Part shown: one piece after another, positions 41,492-50,496 of the stretch
How the letters are laid out: every line of letters begins with the position of its first letter
Position numbering within the stretch: position 1 is the stretch's first letter
Translations under genes and position numbers: made by a program
NCBI RefSeq assembly: GCF_025837095.1
Contig: NZ_CP107551.1
Location: 4,396,668 to 4,460,667, forward strand
Source: Rhodococcus sp. Z13
GTDB taxonomy: Bacteria > Actinomycetota > Actinomycetes > Mycobacteriales > Mycobacteriaceae
Direction: 5' to 3'
Length of the DNA: 64,000 nt
Notes under the pieces: generated by a model
The model's input: the letters and a program-made list of their open reading frames with translations, nothing else
Told to the model about the DNA's origin: nothing
The model's database searches: none

Positions 41492-42994
41492 ATGCGTACG
41501 AGCCCCCGGACCGTCTCGCTCGTCGCTGTCCTGACCTGCGCGGTGATGCTGCTGCTGGGCTGGCTGAACAAGGCACGCTGCGCCGGGGGACCGTTCGACG
41601 CCGAGGGCCGCACCCTGCGGTTCGAGGAGATCAAGGACGCACACGTCTGCTATTCCGACATCCAGCAGCTGTGGATCGGCCGCGGCATCAACCTGCACGT
41701 CTTCCCGTTCATCGACGGCGGCATCACCGACACCGGCGCCCTGACCGGCGGCACCGTGGAATATCCGGTGCTCAGCGGGGTGCTCATGTGGATCGGTGCG
41801 CTCGGGGCCCACAACGACACCGAGTTCCTGCTGCACTCGGCGCTCCTGCTCGCCCCCTTCGGACTGGTCACCGCGTGGCTGCTCGCGCGCATGGCGGGCT
41901 GGGCCGCGTTGCTGTGGTCGGCGACGCCGCCGCTCGTGCTCTACGCCTTCCTCAACTGGGACCTGTCGGTCGTGGCGGTGACCGTCGCCGCGTTCGCGGT
42001 GATGACGGTGCAGCGCTGGTCGCTGCGCACCCGCGGGGTGATCGCCGCGGCGCTCCTCGCGGTGGGGTTCTGCCTCAAGCTCTATCCGGGCCTGTTCGTA
42101 CTGCCGCTGATCGCCTACGTGTTCACGGGCGGCGAGACTCCCGAACGCCGCCGGGACGTGTCGGGGGCACTCGCCGTCGCGGGCACCGCCGCGGTCGTCG
42201 CCGCGGCGATCAACGCGCCGTTCGCCCTCCTCGGCTACGAGGGATGGCGCGCGTCGTTCGTCTTCCAGCAGAACCGCGAGGCCGACGGGACCAGCAACTC
42301 GATCTGGTACTGGGGGCTGCGACCGCTGCTCGGCGGCTACCAGGAGTACGAGAACACCCAGGAGTTCATCGACCTGGTGGCGGTGCTGTCGCCGGCGCTC
42401 GTCGCGGCCTCGCTCGTGCTCGCACTGTGCCTCGGATGGCGTCGCTACCTGCGGGAGGGGGTGTACCCGTGGCTGGGGACGGGCGCGGCGATGCTGTGCG
42501 GCTTCCTGCTCTTCCACAAGGTGCACTCACCGCAGTACACGCTGTGGCTGCTGCCGCTGCTGATCCTGCTGCGCGTGCCGTGGGGGCTCGTCGCGGCCTA
42601 TCTCGTCGCCGACCTGGCGATCGGGATCGGCATCTTCCGGTGGTTCGCGGCCACGGCGGGCATGACCGACGAGACGCTGCCCCTGGTCCTCGTGCACGTC
42701 GGGGTGTGGGGCCGGGCCATACTGTCGATCGTCCTGTTCTTCGTCTTCCTCCGGAGCTCGCCCCGGGACCCGTGGCGGCGTACCGAGAAGACGGACGACA
42801 GCCGCCGACCGACCATCCCGGAGGGAGTGCGTCGACCGACATCTGGATGGAGCATGCAGTGCCCGAATGGATGGAGCATCCGGTACTCGAAGGTCCCCGG
42901 ATCCGCCTCGAACCGTTGCGCGGGTCCCACGCCCCGGGGCTGGTGGCCGCCGCGGACGATCCCGACGCGATCTTCGCGTGGTCCTCGACCGTGA
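41492..42994 (+). CDS. glycosyltransferase family 87-like membrane protein
   Basis: A 500-residue polytopic protein similar to mycobacterial GT87/DUF2029 mannosyltransferases. It opens with one membrane helix, then CYSDIQQLWIGRGINLHVFPF with acidic catalytic-type residues, VEYPVLSGVLMWIG, KLYPGLFVLPLIAY and KVHSPQYTLWLLPLLI. It probably transfers sugar from a polyprenyl donor outside the membrane. The last about 50 residues are polar and overlap the next gene by 136-148 bp in another frame, which suggests a lost stop codon. GAGGAC precedes the ATG. It is divergent from rpsF. Confidence 0.85.
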   Translation: MRTSPRTVSLVAVLTCAVMLLLGWLNKARCAGGPFDAEGRTLRFEEIKDAHVCYSDIQQLWIGRGINLHVFPFIDGGITDTGALTGGTVEYPVLSGVLMWIGALGAHNDTEFLLHSALLLAPFGLVTAWLLARMAGWAALLWSATPPLVLYAFLNWDLSVVAVTVAAFAVMTVQRWSLRTRGVIAAALLAVGFCLKLYPGLFVLPLIAYVFTGGETPERRRDVSGALAVAGTAAVVAAAINAPFALLGYEGWRASFVFQQNREADGTSNSIWYWGLRPLLGGYQEYENTQEFIDLVAVLSPALVAASLVLALCLGWRRYLREGVYPWLGTGAAMLCGFLLFHKVHSPQYTLWLLPLLILLRVPWGLVAAYLVADLAIGIGIFRWFAATAGMTDETLPLVLVHVGVWGRAILSIVLFFVFLRSSPRDPWRRTEKTDDSRRPTIPEGVRRPTSGWSMQCPNGWSIRYSKVPGSASNRCAGPTPRGWWPPRTIPTRSSRGPRP

Positions 42995-43440
42995 TCCGCG
43001 ATCTGGACGACGCGTCCGCGTTCGTGCGTGAGGCAGATGCGGATCCCTCCCGGTCGCCCTACGCGATCGTCGACCGGGCGACCGGGGAGGTGCTGGGGTC
43101 GACCTCCTACTACGGGATCGAGCCGAAGCACCGCACGCTCGTCATCGGTTACACCTGGCTGGCGACCCGGGTACAGCGCACCCACGTCAACAGCGAGTCG
43201 AAGTACCTGCTGTTGCAGCACGCCTTCGACGTCCTCGGTGCGGTGCGGGTGACCTGGCAGGTCGACGAGCGCAACGCGCGGTCGCGGGCCGCGGTGCTGC
43301 GTCTCGGCGCGCAGGAGGAGGGACTGCTCCGCAAGCATCGGCGTCGTCGCGACGGCAGCTGGCGGACGACGGTGTTGTTCTCGCTCCTCGACGACGAATG
43401 GCCCGCCACCCGGGACCGGCTGGAGAAGAGCATCTCGTGA
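42859..43440 (+). CDS. GNAT family N-acetyltransferase, RimJ-like
   Basis: A 193-residue acetyltransferase of the RimJ/RimL type. MEHPVLEGPRIRLEPLRGSHAPGLVAA is the usual N-terminus; GEVLGSTSYYGIEPKHRTLVIGYTWLATRVQRTHVNSESKYLLLQHAF is the acetyl-CoA region and GAVRVTWQVDERNARSRAAVLRLGAQEEGLLRKH the final core. GTG 42859 with GGAG upstream or ATG 42847 could be the start. It overlaps the end of the GT87 frame, and its stop overlaps the DUF2752 start (GTGA). The target is unknown. Confidence 0.85.
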   Translation: MPEWMEHPVLEGPRIRLEPLRGSHAPGLVAAADDPDAIFAWSSTVIRDLDDASAFVREADADPSRSPYAIVDRATGEVLGSTSYYGIEPKHRTLVIGYTWLATRVQRTHVNSESKYLLLQHAFDVLGAVRVTWQVDERNARSRAAVLRLGAQEEGLLRKHRRRRDGSWRTTVLFSLLDDEWPATRDRLEKSIS

Positions 43441-43850
43441 CCCGGACCGCCCATCCCCTCGCCGCCCCCGCCGTCGTCCTCGCGGGCGCCGCCGGGGTGT
43501 GCGCGCTGGTGGCGTGGGCGGATCCGACGACCCCTGGCGGCATCATCCCGCCGTGCCCCACCTACACCCTGTTCGGCATCCACTGCCCGGGCTGCGGGCT
43601 CTCCCGGATGCTGTACTCGCTGGTGCATTTCGACGTCCCGGCGGCCGTGCACTACAACGCGCTGGGTGTGGTCGCGCTCGTCGTCGCCGCGGTGCTGTTC
43701 GCGGTGTGGACGGTCGGCCGGGTGCGGGGCACACCGATGCCGCGGTGGACGCGGTACCGGTGGACCCCGCACGTCGTGCTGGTGGTCGTGGCGGTGTGGT
43801 TCGTGGTGCGCAACCTTCCCGTCGCACCGTTCACCGCCCTGCGGATCTGA
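43437..43850 (+). CDS. DUF2752 membrane protein
   Basis: A 137-residue protein with three membrane helices. The family motif is CPTYTLFGIHCPGCGLSRMLYSLVHFDVPAAVHYNALGVVAL; related proteins carry CPxCGLTR. The function is not established. GTG 43437 overlaps the GNAT stop. It ends 8 bp from the convergent nSTAND-WD40 gene. Confidence 0.85.
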   Translation: MTRTAHPLAAPAVVLAGAAGVCALVAWADPTTPGGIIPPCPTYTLFGIHCPGCGLSRMLYSLVHFDVPAAVHYNALGVVALVVAAVLFAVWTVGRVRGTPMPRWTRYRWTPHVVLVVVAVWFVVRNLPVAPFTALRI

Positions 43851-43857
43851 GCAGGGG

Positions 43858-46800
43858 TCAGTCCTCTTCCGCACACGGCTGCCGGTACGGCACGCCCGGC
43901 AGATAGCGTTCCCACTCGTCCTCGGTGACGGGGCTGCCGACCGAGTCGCACAGGCGCGTGACGGCGAGCGCCGGATCGAGTTGCCACAGCCGCACCGACA
44001 GATCCGGGCCACCCGCGACGAGCACCTCGCCGTCGTCGGCGAATGTGGCATCGTAGACCCGGCTTCCGTAGGCGGTGAGCGTCGCGAGCAGCTTCGGTTC
44101 GTCGGGTCGGCTCACGTCCCAGATCCAGGCGGTACCGTCGCCGATGCCCCCGGCGAGTCGCTCGCCGTCGGGGGAGAACTGCACCGAGTACACCGCGTCG
44201 GCCGGGCCGGTGATACGCGAGAGATCCTGCGGGGCAGCGATATCGGTGACGTCCCACAGTCGGATGGTGCGGTCGGCGCTGGCGGCGGCGAGCAGGGTGC
44301 CGCCGCGTCCGAACGCGACCGCCTGCGTCTGGCTGTCGAATCCGGGAACCACCGAGATCCTCCGGGCCGCAGCGGAATCCGAGGTGTCCCACAGTTCGAT
44401 GTTGCCGTCGGTTGCAGCCACCGCGAGGACGTGCGCGGTGGGATGCCACGAGATCATGTACGGCAGGTCGTTCGTCTCGAAGGTGCTCACCACGCGCGGG
44501 GCGGCCGGATCGGACACGTCGACGAGGGCGACCGTCTTCGCTTCCGTCGGGGCCACCGCGAGCACCGGAGCGGAGGGGTCGAAGCTCACCGCGCCCACCA
44601 CACCGGGCACCGCCTCCTCGACCGTGCCCGTGAAGGCGGGTGCTTCCGGGTCCTCGACGTCCCACAGGTGCACCGCCCCGGTGGACGTGCCGCCCGCGGC
44701 CAGCCTTCCGTCGGGCGCGAGGGTGGCGGCACCGCTGAACCGGGTCTCGACCGGTGGGTCCAGGGGGGGCAGTTCCCGTGCCTCGGTGGCATCGCCGATG
44801 TCCCACAACGGAAGTTCTCCCGACCGGCCCTGCCCGAAGAGGACGAGATCACCGTCCGGCCCGATCGGGTTGACGTAGATCGTCTCGTCGGCGGGCAGTA
44901 CGGGACCGGGCAGCGGCCACCAGCGCACCGCGCCGTCCAGTGCGGTGGTGAGCAGCGCCCGGTCGCCGACGAAGACGACGGAGGTCACCGGGTTGGATCC
45001 GGGCAGCGTCGCGATCGGCGCGGCGGGCTCGGGGTCGGTGGCGTCCGCCCACAGCCACACGGTGTTGTCGGAACTCGCCGCGGCGATCCGCCGTCCGTCG
45101 GGATCGAAGGCGACGGAGTTGACGTAGCTGGTGAACCCGTCGAGGTCCGGCAGAGGTACCGGGGCCGCGGGGTCGGTGAGGTCCAGGCGCATCACCCGCC
45201 GGCCGGTGGTGCCGGCCGCGAAGGTGTGCCCGTCCGGCGAGAACGCCACGGCCAGAACGTGTTGAGTACTTCCGTCCGGCGCCGTCTCGAAACGCGGAAC
45301 CATCTCGGTGTCCCACCGCTCCGTCTCCCACACCCGCAGCGACATCTGGCGGCCACCGGCGACGAGGAGCCGGCCGTCGGGGGAGAAGACCGGGAACACC
45401 GCCCCTTCGGCCGCCCCGGGGATCGGGGGCAGCGCGGCGGCACCGCTGTCGGTGACGTTCCACCGCAGGATCGATCCGTCGCCGACACCGGCGACGAGTC
45501 GTGTTCCGTCGGGCGAGAATTCGAGGGCGTAGGCGGTGTTCTCCTCACCGGACAGCACGGCCACCCGATCCGGCGTGGCGGAATCGGTGATGTCCCACAG
45601 CCAGATGCCGCCCTGACCGCCCACGGCCACCGAGTTCCCGTCCGGGGAGACGGCGAGCGCGTAGAGTTCGCCGACGCCGTCACCGGCGGTGAACGTCGTG
45701 AGGGGTTCGGTCTCCGGGCCGCGGCTGTCGGCCGTCCAGATCCGCACCTGCCCGTCCGAGGCGGCGCTCACCACGAGACCGCCGTCGGCGGTGGCGCGGG
45801 CGAGGATCGGGCCGGGTGGGCCCGCCAGGCGGAGTGGGACGTGCACCCCGGTGGCGTCGAGCAGCGCCGACCGGGCCTCGGGGGTGTCGGCGACCTGGTA
45901 GCCGGCGATCGCGAGCTGGGCGGAGACCGACGGTTCGACGGCGCGCAACTGGGAGGAGACGGTGGCGATCTGACGCGACATCGCCTCGTCGCGGGCCTGC
46001 TGCGCCTCGATGCTCCGCGAGTGCGCGTGGACCCCGGCGACGGTCGCGACGATCGCGAGCACGAGGGCGACGACCGACGCCACGGTCAGCGAACCGACGA
46101 GGCGGCGCAGCACCGCGGTCCGCCGACGTTCGGCGGCGACGGCGGCGTCGCGGTGCGCGACGCTCTCGGCGAGGAACTCTCGTTCGAGCCGGTTGAGGGC
46201 TTCACCGTTGTCGTCGGTGCGGCTCCAGTCCTCGAAGAGGACGAGGCGGCCGCCGCCGAGCAGGGCGCTCTCGTCGCGCCCGCTGTCCTCCCACACCTGC
46301 GCGGCGCGGGTGAGATCACGGTGCACGGTCAGGCCGACGCGGTCGGAGTCGATCCAGCCGCGCAACCGGTCCCAGGCGGTGAGCAGCACCTCGTGGGAGA
46401 GCTGGACGGAGTCCTCGTCGACGGTGAGGAGCCGGGCGTCGGCGAAGCGGTCGACGATCTCGTCCACCCCGTCGCCGTCGGTGAAGGCCAGTTCGCTGCG
46501 CGGCACGCGCCGGCGGGTCTGGGTGTCGTCCTCGACGTTGACCAGGCGCAGGAACACGCGGCGGGCGAGCGCCTGCCGGCCGGGACCGAGCGTGGAGTAC
46601 ACCTCCTCGGCGGTCTGCTGGACGGCTCCGGAGATACCGCCGATGGCCGTGTAGTCGGCGACGGTGAGGGTGCGGCGGTCGGCGCGCTGCCACAGGCCGA
46701 GCAGGGCGTGGGAGAGCAGCGGCAGCATGCCGGCCTCCCCCTTCGAGCGCGAAGTGCGCGGGGTGAGGTCGGCGAGCAGGACCTGGACGAGTTCGGTGGG

Positions 46801-47670
46801 CACCGTCGAACCGGCCTTGACCGCCGGTTGCACGATGACGGACTCGAGTTCCTCGGGCGACATCGGCCCGACCACCACGGGACCGGCCTCGAGAATCGGC
46901 ACGAGCCGCGGTTCGCGCGCGGCGAGCGGGTAGAAATCGGCGCGCAACCCGAGCACCACGACGACCCCGGCGGACAGTTCCCCGAGACGGTCGACGAAGT
47001 CGGCGCGGCCCTCGTCGTCGCCGAGCGTCCAGAACTCCTCGAACTGGTCGACGATCAGCACGGTGGGGGCGTCGACGTTCAGGGCGGCGACGGCCTTGTC
47101 GGGTCCCGCAGAGGACGGGGTCAGCACCACCGCCTTCCAGTCGGCGAACTCCGGTCGCGAGCCCACCGTCGCGGCGACGCCGGCACGCAGGAGCGAGGAC
47201 TTGCCGGACCCTGAGGGACCGATGACGAAGAGGACCCGCGGGCCCTCGCCGGCGATCGCCGCGCGGATCCGGCCGAGGACCTCGTCGGTGAGGCGGTCGC
47301 GGCCGTAGAACCACTCGGCGTCCTCCTCCTGGAAGGGAGCGAGGCCGCGGTAGGGGACGGGGTCGGTGGTCCGCCGCCGGGCGCGTGCCTGCCGGGCGCG
47401 CCGCGCGGCGTCGATCCACTGTTGCCGGTCGTTCTCGTCGGTGACGCCGCAGGCCTGCAGCACGGAGTGGAAGGCCGGCTCGCTCGCGCGGGTGGGCAGG
47501 TGCTGGCCGGAGAACCATCCGGCGACGGTGCCGTGCAGTGCACCGGAGGCGTCGACGACGTCGCGGATGGACAGTCCGGCCCGGGTGCGGAGGGCGGTCA
47601 GGGCGCGCCCGAAGTCGGCGCGCGAGGTGATGGAGGCCGGGTCGGCCGGCTCCACGTCGATGTCCGTCAT
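43858..47670 (-). CDS. HTH-nSTAND1-transmembrane-WD40 repeat protein
   Basis: A 1270-residue signalling NTPase. Residues about 12-75 are a helix-turn-helix (RADFGRALTALRTRAGLSIRDVVDASG, TVAGWFSGQHLPTRASEPAF). The nSTAND1 ATPase begins PYRGLAPFQEEDAEWFYGRDRL, with Walker A GPSGSGKSS near 150 and Walker B TVLIVDQFEEFW near 215. A membrane helix follows (LVGSLTVASVVALVLAIVATVAGV, about 520-545). The C-terminus has about 14 WD40-type repeats (SPDG...DGxVRIWD), enough for two seven-bladed propellers. STAND proteins switch on after ligand binding at the repeats. ATG 47670 has GGGGGGAACC upstream. The partner and signal are unknown. Confidence 0.88.
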   Translation of the reverse strand: MTDIDVEPADPASITSRADFGRALTALRTRAGLSIRDVVDASGALHGTVAGWFSGQHLPTRASEPAFHSVLQACGVTDENDRQQWIDAARRARQARARRRTTDPVPYRGLAPFQEEDAEWFYGRDRLTDEVLGRIRAAIAGEGPRVLFVIGPSGSGKSSLLRAGVAATVGSRPEFADWKAVVLTPSSAGPDKAVAALNVDAPTVLIVDQFEEFWTLGDDEGRADFVDRLGELSAGVVVVLGLRADFYPLAAREPRLVPILEAGPVVVGPMSPEELESVIVQPAVKAGSTVPTELVQVLLADLTPRTSRSKGEAGMLPLLSHALLGLWQRADRRTLTVADYTAIGGISGAVQQTAEEVYSTLGPGRQALARRVFLRLVNVEDDTQTRRRVPRSELAFTDGDGVDEIVDRFADARLLTVDEDSVQLSHEVLLTAWDRLRGWIDSDRVGLTVHRDLTRAAQVWEDSGRDESALLGGGRLVLFEDWSRTDDNGEALNRLEREFLAESVAHRDAAVAAERRRTAVLRRLVGSLTVASVVALVLAIVATVAGVHAHSRSIEAQQARDEAMSRQIATVSSQLRAVEPSVSAQLAIAGYQVADTPEARSALLDATGVHVPLRLAGPPGPILARATADGGLVVSAASDGQVRIWTADSRGPETEPLTTFTAGDGVGELYALAVSPDGNSVAVGGQGGIWLWDITDSATPDRVAVLSGEENTAYALEFSPDGTRLVAGVGDGSILRWNVTDSGAAALPPIPGAAEGAVFPVFSPDGRLLVAGGRQMSLRVWETERWDTEMVPRFETAPDGSTQHVLAVAFSPDGHTFAAGTTGRRVMRLDLTDPAAPVPLPDLDGFTSYVNSVAFDPDGRRIAAASSDNTVWLWADATDPEPAAPIATLPGSNPVTSVVFVGDRALLTTALDGAVRWWPLPGPVLPADETIYVNPIGPDGDLVLFGQGRSGELPLWDIGDATEARELPPLDPPVETRFSGAATLAPDGRLAAGGTSTGAVHLWDVEDPEAPAFTGTVEEAVPGVVGAVSFDPSAPVLAVAPTEAKTVALVDVSDPAAPRVVSTFETNDLPYMISWHPTAHVLAVAATDGNIELWDTSDSAAARRISVVPGFDSQTQAVAFGRGGTLLAAASADRTIRLWDVTDIAAPQDLSRITGPADAVYSVQFSPDGERLAGGIGDGTAWIWDVSRPDEPKLLATLTAYGSRVYDATFADDGEVLVAGGPDLSVRLWQLDPALAVTRLCDSVGSPVTEDEWERYLPGVPYRQPCAEED

Positions 47671-47725
47671 GGACGGTTCCCCCCTGAGGTGTGTCTTCGT
47701 TTGCGCAGGTAGAAGGTGTATGGCT

Positions 47726-47740
47726 GTACGGATTTCGTAC
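47726..47740. promoter_or_regulatory. inverted repeat GTACG-N5-CGTAC
   Basis: A perfect 5-bp inverted repeat with a 5-bp spacer lies 56 bp upstream of the nSTAND-WD40 start, in the 257-bp region divergent from the LuxR-type gene. Its position fits an operator. Confidence 0.4.
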
Positions 47741-47787
47741 GGGATCACCGTCCGACGGGGTCCTCGCGTGCCCGCGGGCCGGATAAT

Positions 47788-47811
47788 CGAATCGTTGCGA
47801 ATACGGCGAAT
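47788..47811. promoter_or_regulatory. three phased CGAAT direct repeats
   Basis: CGAAT occurs at 47788, 47798 and 47807, about one helical turn apart, in the middle of the divergent region between the nSTAND-WD40 gene and the LuxR-type gene. Direct repeats on one DNA face could bind a cooperative regulator. Confidence 0.4.
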
Positions 47812-47927
47812 CGGACTTTCTCCCCCCGAAGTGGTCCGTGTCGCCCGTCCCGGCTCCCGGGACGGCTTCTCCCGATCCCGATCGCCCGGTTCCGGGCACG
47901 ACCGACTTTTCCCGAGAGGCGGTATCC

Positions 47928-48209
47928 ATGAACGCGCGGCCCGATCACTCCCCGTTCCGGCCGACGCGCCCGAACGATCTCGTGCGTCCCCTGCTGAGTG
48001 CGCGCGAGAAGGAGGTGCTGCTGGCCTGGCTGGGAGCGGAGTCGAAGGGTGAGGCCGCGCGCCGGTTGTTCATCTCGGTGGGCACGCTGAACACCCATCT
48101 GCAGCGGATCCGCGTCAAGTACGCGTCGGCCGGGCGGGACGCTCCGACGAAGGCGAGCCTGCTGGCCCGCGCCCTTCAGGACGGGCTGACCACGCTCGAG
48201 GAGTGGTGA
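47928..48209 (+). CDS. solo LuxR-type HTH protein (93 aa)
   Basis: A 93-residue protein that is almost only a LuxR C-terminal DNA-binding domain: LLSAREKEVLLAWLGAESKGEAARRLFISVGTLNTHLQRIRVKYASAGRDAPTKASLLARALQDGL. No receiver or ligand domain is present, so it may be constitutive or controlled by partner proteins. GAGAGGCGG precedes the ATG. Divergence from the nSTAND-WD40 gene suggests it regulates it. Confidence 0.82.
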   Translation: MNARPDHSPFRPTRPNDLVRPLLSAREKEVLLAWLGAESKGEAARRLFISVGTLNTHLQRIRVKYASAGRDAPTKASLLARALQDGLTTLEEW

Positions 48210-48366
48210 CACGCCGGAAGGCGAACGGTCAAGGGTCGTCGGGGGTGCAGGGCACGGCGTCCTCCATCGCGTGGTCCACAGGCCCCCGACAGCCCCGTGA
48301 TCCGAATGTGACGAAACGGATATCAACGCCACAACTCGCCGAACGGGCAGATGAGGCGCAAGGGTG

Positions 48367-48849
48367 TCAGGCGACGCGGAGCGAGGACAGCGCCGCATGC
48401 TGTTCGACGCCCACCCGGGCGGGTGCGAGCGCCAGCGCGGTCGCGGTCTGCCGCGGATCGAGGCCCACGAGGGTGCGGAGGATGAGGATCTCCTGCTGGA
48501 CGTGGGTGAGGGGAGACCCGGCCGGATAACGGAACCGTGTGTCGGCCGCGTCGGCGGCGATCGTGTAGGCCGTGCGGACGAAGGGCCGATCGGCGCCCGA
48601 CGGCGCGGCGAGTTCGGCCAGGATCGTGCGGCACACCTCCACGGCGAGACGATCGGCGTCCGCGAAGGGGCTGCCGACGAGCCGTGCCCGTCCCCGGCAG
48701 TAGGTGACGATGTGGGGGTGCAGCTCGCGCACGAGAGCGGGGACGGCGGCGGTGTCCCCGGCGGCGACCGACCAGGCCAGCTCGCATGTCGTGAACCGAG
48801 TGGCCGTGCTCTCGACCCCTCGATCGAATCCCCGCCCGCCGGTGGTCAT
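48367..48849 (-). CDS. degenerate ECF sigma-like protein
   Basis: A 160-residue protein with the outline of SigD/ShbA-type ECF sigma factors. The region-2-like LAWSVAAGDTAAVPALVRELHPHIVTYCRGRARLVGSPFADADRLAVEVCRTILAEL lacks the usual DVAQEV core, and the region-4-like VQQEILILRTLVGLDPRQTATALALAPARVGVEQHAALSSLRV is better kept. It may bind DNA without core polymerase or act as a regulator. GGGGGACCG precedes the ATG. No anti-sigma gene is adjacent. Confidence 0.65.
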   Translation of the reverse strand: MTTGGRGFDRGVESTATRFTTCELAWSVAAGDTAAVPALVRELHPHIVTYCRGRARLVGSPFADADRLAVEVCRTILAELAAPSGADRPFVRTAYTIAADAADTRFRYPAGSPLTHVQQEILILRTLVGLDPRQTATALALAPARVGVEQHAALSSLRVA

Positions 48850-48877
48850 CGGTCCCCCTTACAGCTCTTCTCCGAGC

Positions 48878-50470
48878 CTAGGACGGGGGCCGCGCGTGCG
48901 ACATCATCCGTTCGGATGATTCTTCCCTCGACCCCCGTCGGTGGGCGGGCCTCAACCGGTCCGGCAACCACCGCGGCGGCGAGTCGGGCGCCTGGTCGAG
49001 GATCCCGCCGACGGGGTCGTCGACGAAGCCGTAGCGCACCGGGTCCTCCACCGGCCTGTAGATCTGCCGGAGAACCACCGCGCACAGCGCGACGACGGCG
49101 ACGTCCCGCAGGAACACCGTGGCGGTGAACCACTGCTCGGGCAGGCCCTTCTGGTCGGGGCCGAGGTAGTAGTACATGCGCGGCACCCACACCAGGGCGT
49201 CGATCGTCATCCAGGCCAGCAGCACGCGGCGGTGCGGGATCGCCAGCACGGCGAGCGGCACCAGCCACAGCGAGTACTGCGGGCTCCACACCTTGTTGGT
49301 GAGCAGGAACGCGACGATCACCAAGAAGCACAGCTGCGCCAGCCGCGGCCGGCGCGGCGCGGTCAGAGCGACGACCCCGATCCCGGCGCACGCCGCGGCG
49401 AACAGCACGAGCGAGACGACGTTGAGGGTGGGCACCGGCCAGTCCGGCCGGCCGAGGAACGAGCGCAGCACGTTGTAGATCGAGTCGGGATCGGCACCGC
49501 GCTCGGAGTTGAGGCGGAAGAACTCGGCCCAGCCCCGCGGGTAGAGCAGCATGATCGGCAGGTTCACCACCAGCCAGGTCGCCGCGCCCGCGGCGGCGGT
49601 CCGGGCGAAGACCCCGAGCCGGCCGGTGCGCAGGCACAACACCAGCAGGGGACCGAGCAGCAGCAGCGGATACAGCTTCACCGCGGCGCCGAGACCGAGG
49701 AGCACCCCGGCCAGCAGGGGTTTCCGCCGCGCCCAGGCCAGCAGACCCCCGGCCGCGCACGCGGTGGCCAGCGCGTCGAAATTGGTGAAGGCATGGACGA
49801 CGACCAGGGGTGAGGCAGCGACGAGCGCGGCGTCCCAGATCCGGCGACCCGCCGACATGGCCGTGGCCCACACCGTGGCGAGCCACGCGAGGGCCAGGCC
49901 GAGCGCGACGACGCAGAAGTAGATCGCCACCTGCAGCGCGTCGGGGAGCCAGGGGGTGGCGTCCCAGGCCTTCGCGATCCGCATCGACCCGTACTGGTAG
50001 AGCCCGGCGAGCACCGGATACTCCATGTACCGGGTCTGCATCGCCCCGTCGGCGCCGGGTTCCTCCCAGGACGTCCGGTAGGGGAAGGCGCCTTCGGAGA
50101 GCCGTTCGGCGCCGTAGAGCGGGACGATGTCGGAATAACACATGGCCACGTACTGGCGGTTGTTCCCCCAGTCCAGGCCGAGTGCCCCGTCGGCCCCGAC
50201 CGGTCCCTGCTGGATGCACGCGGCCTTGCCGAACCAGCCGAACGCCAGGAAGACGACGGCGAGCAGCAGCATCACCCGCAGCGGGGTGAGGAAGCGGGTG
50301 CGGCCGAGCACCGCGTGCCGGCCCACCGGGCCGCCGATGACGGTGCTCAACCGCGCGACCATCGGGTCGGTGCGGCCCGGGGTGTCGCGCCAGTCCACCG
50401 AACGACGATCCTCGGCCGGCGGTGCAGGAGACACCACCGGCCGAGGATCGTGTGCTCGGACGTCGCTCAC
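48878..50470 (-). CDS. glycosyltransferase family 87-like membrane protein
   Basis: A 530-residue polytopic protein, the second GT87-type gene here. It shows the same pattern as the one at 41492: CYSDIVPLYGAERL, EYPVLAGLYQYGS, KLYPLLLLGPLLVL and KVWSPQYSLWLVPLAVL. It matches the conserved membrane protein that sits beside ponA1 in mycobacteria. It probably adds sugars to cell-envelope glycolipids or proteins. GTG 50470 is the likely start. It follows ponA by 26 bp in the same direction, suggesting an operon. Confidence 0.87.
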   Translation of the reverse strand: MSDVRAHDPRPVVSPAPPAEDRRSVDWRDTPGRTDPMVARLSTVIGGPVGRHAVLGRTRFLTPLRVMLLLAVVFLAFGWFGKAACIQQGPVGADGALGLDWGNNRQYVAMCYSDIVPLYGAERLSEGAFPYRTSWEEPGADGAMQTRYMEYPVLAGLYQYGSMRIAKAWDATPWLPDALQVAIYFCVVALGLALAWLATVWATAMSAGRRIWDAALVAASPLVVVHAFTNFDALATACAAGGLLAWARRKPLLAGVLLGLGAAVKLYPLLLLGPLLVLCLRTGRLGVFARTAAAGAATWLVVNLPIMLLYPRGWAEFFRLNSERGADPDSIYNVLRSFLGRPDWPVPTLNVVSLVLFAAACAGIGVVALTAPRRPRLAQLCFLVIVAFLLTNKVWSPQYSLWLVPLAVLAIPHRRVLLAWMTIDALVWVPRMYYYLGPDQKGLPEQWFTATVFLRDVAVVALCAVVLRQIYRPVEDPVRYGFVDDPVGGILDQAPDSPPRWLPDRLRPAHRRGSREESSERMMSHARPPS

Positions 50471-50496
50471 GCGGCGAGGCTACCCCGCGAGGACCG

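Noticed and set aside
43666-47214. A plus-strand open frame of over 1100 codons opposite the nSTAND-WD40 gene
   Set aside because: It is antisense to a protein with clear Walker motifs and WD40 repeats, and it lacks any recognisable fold.
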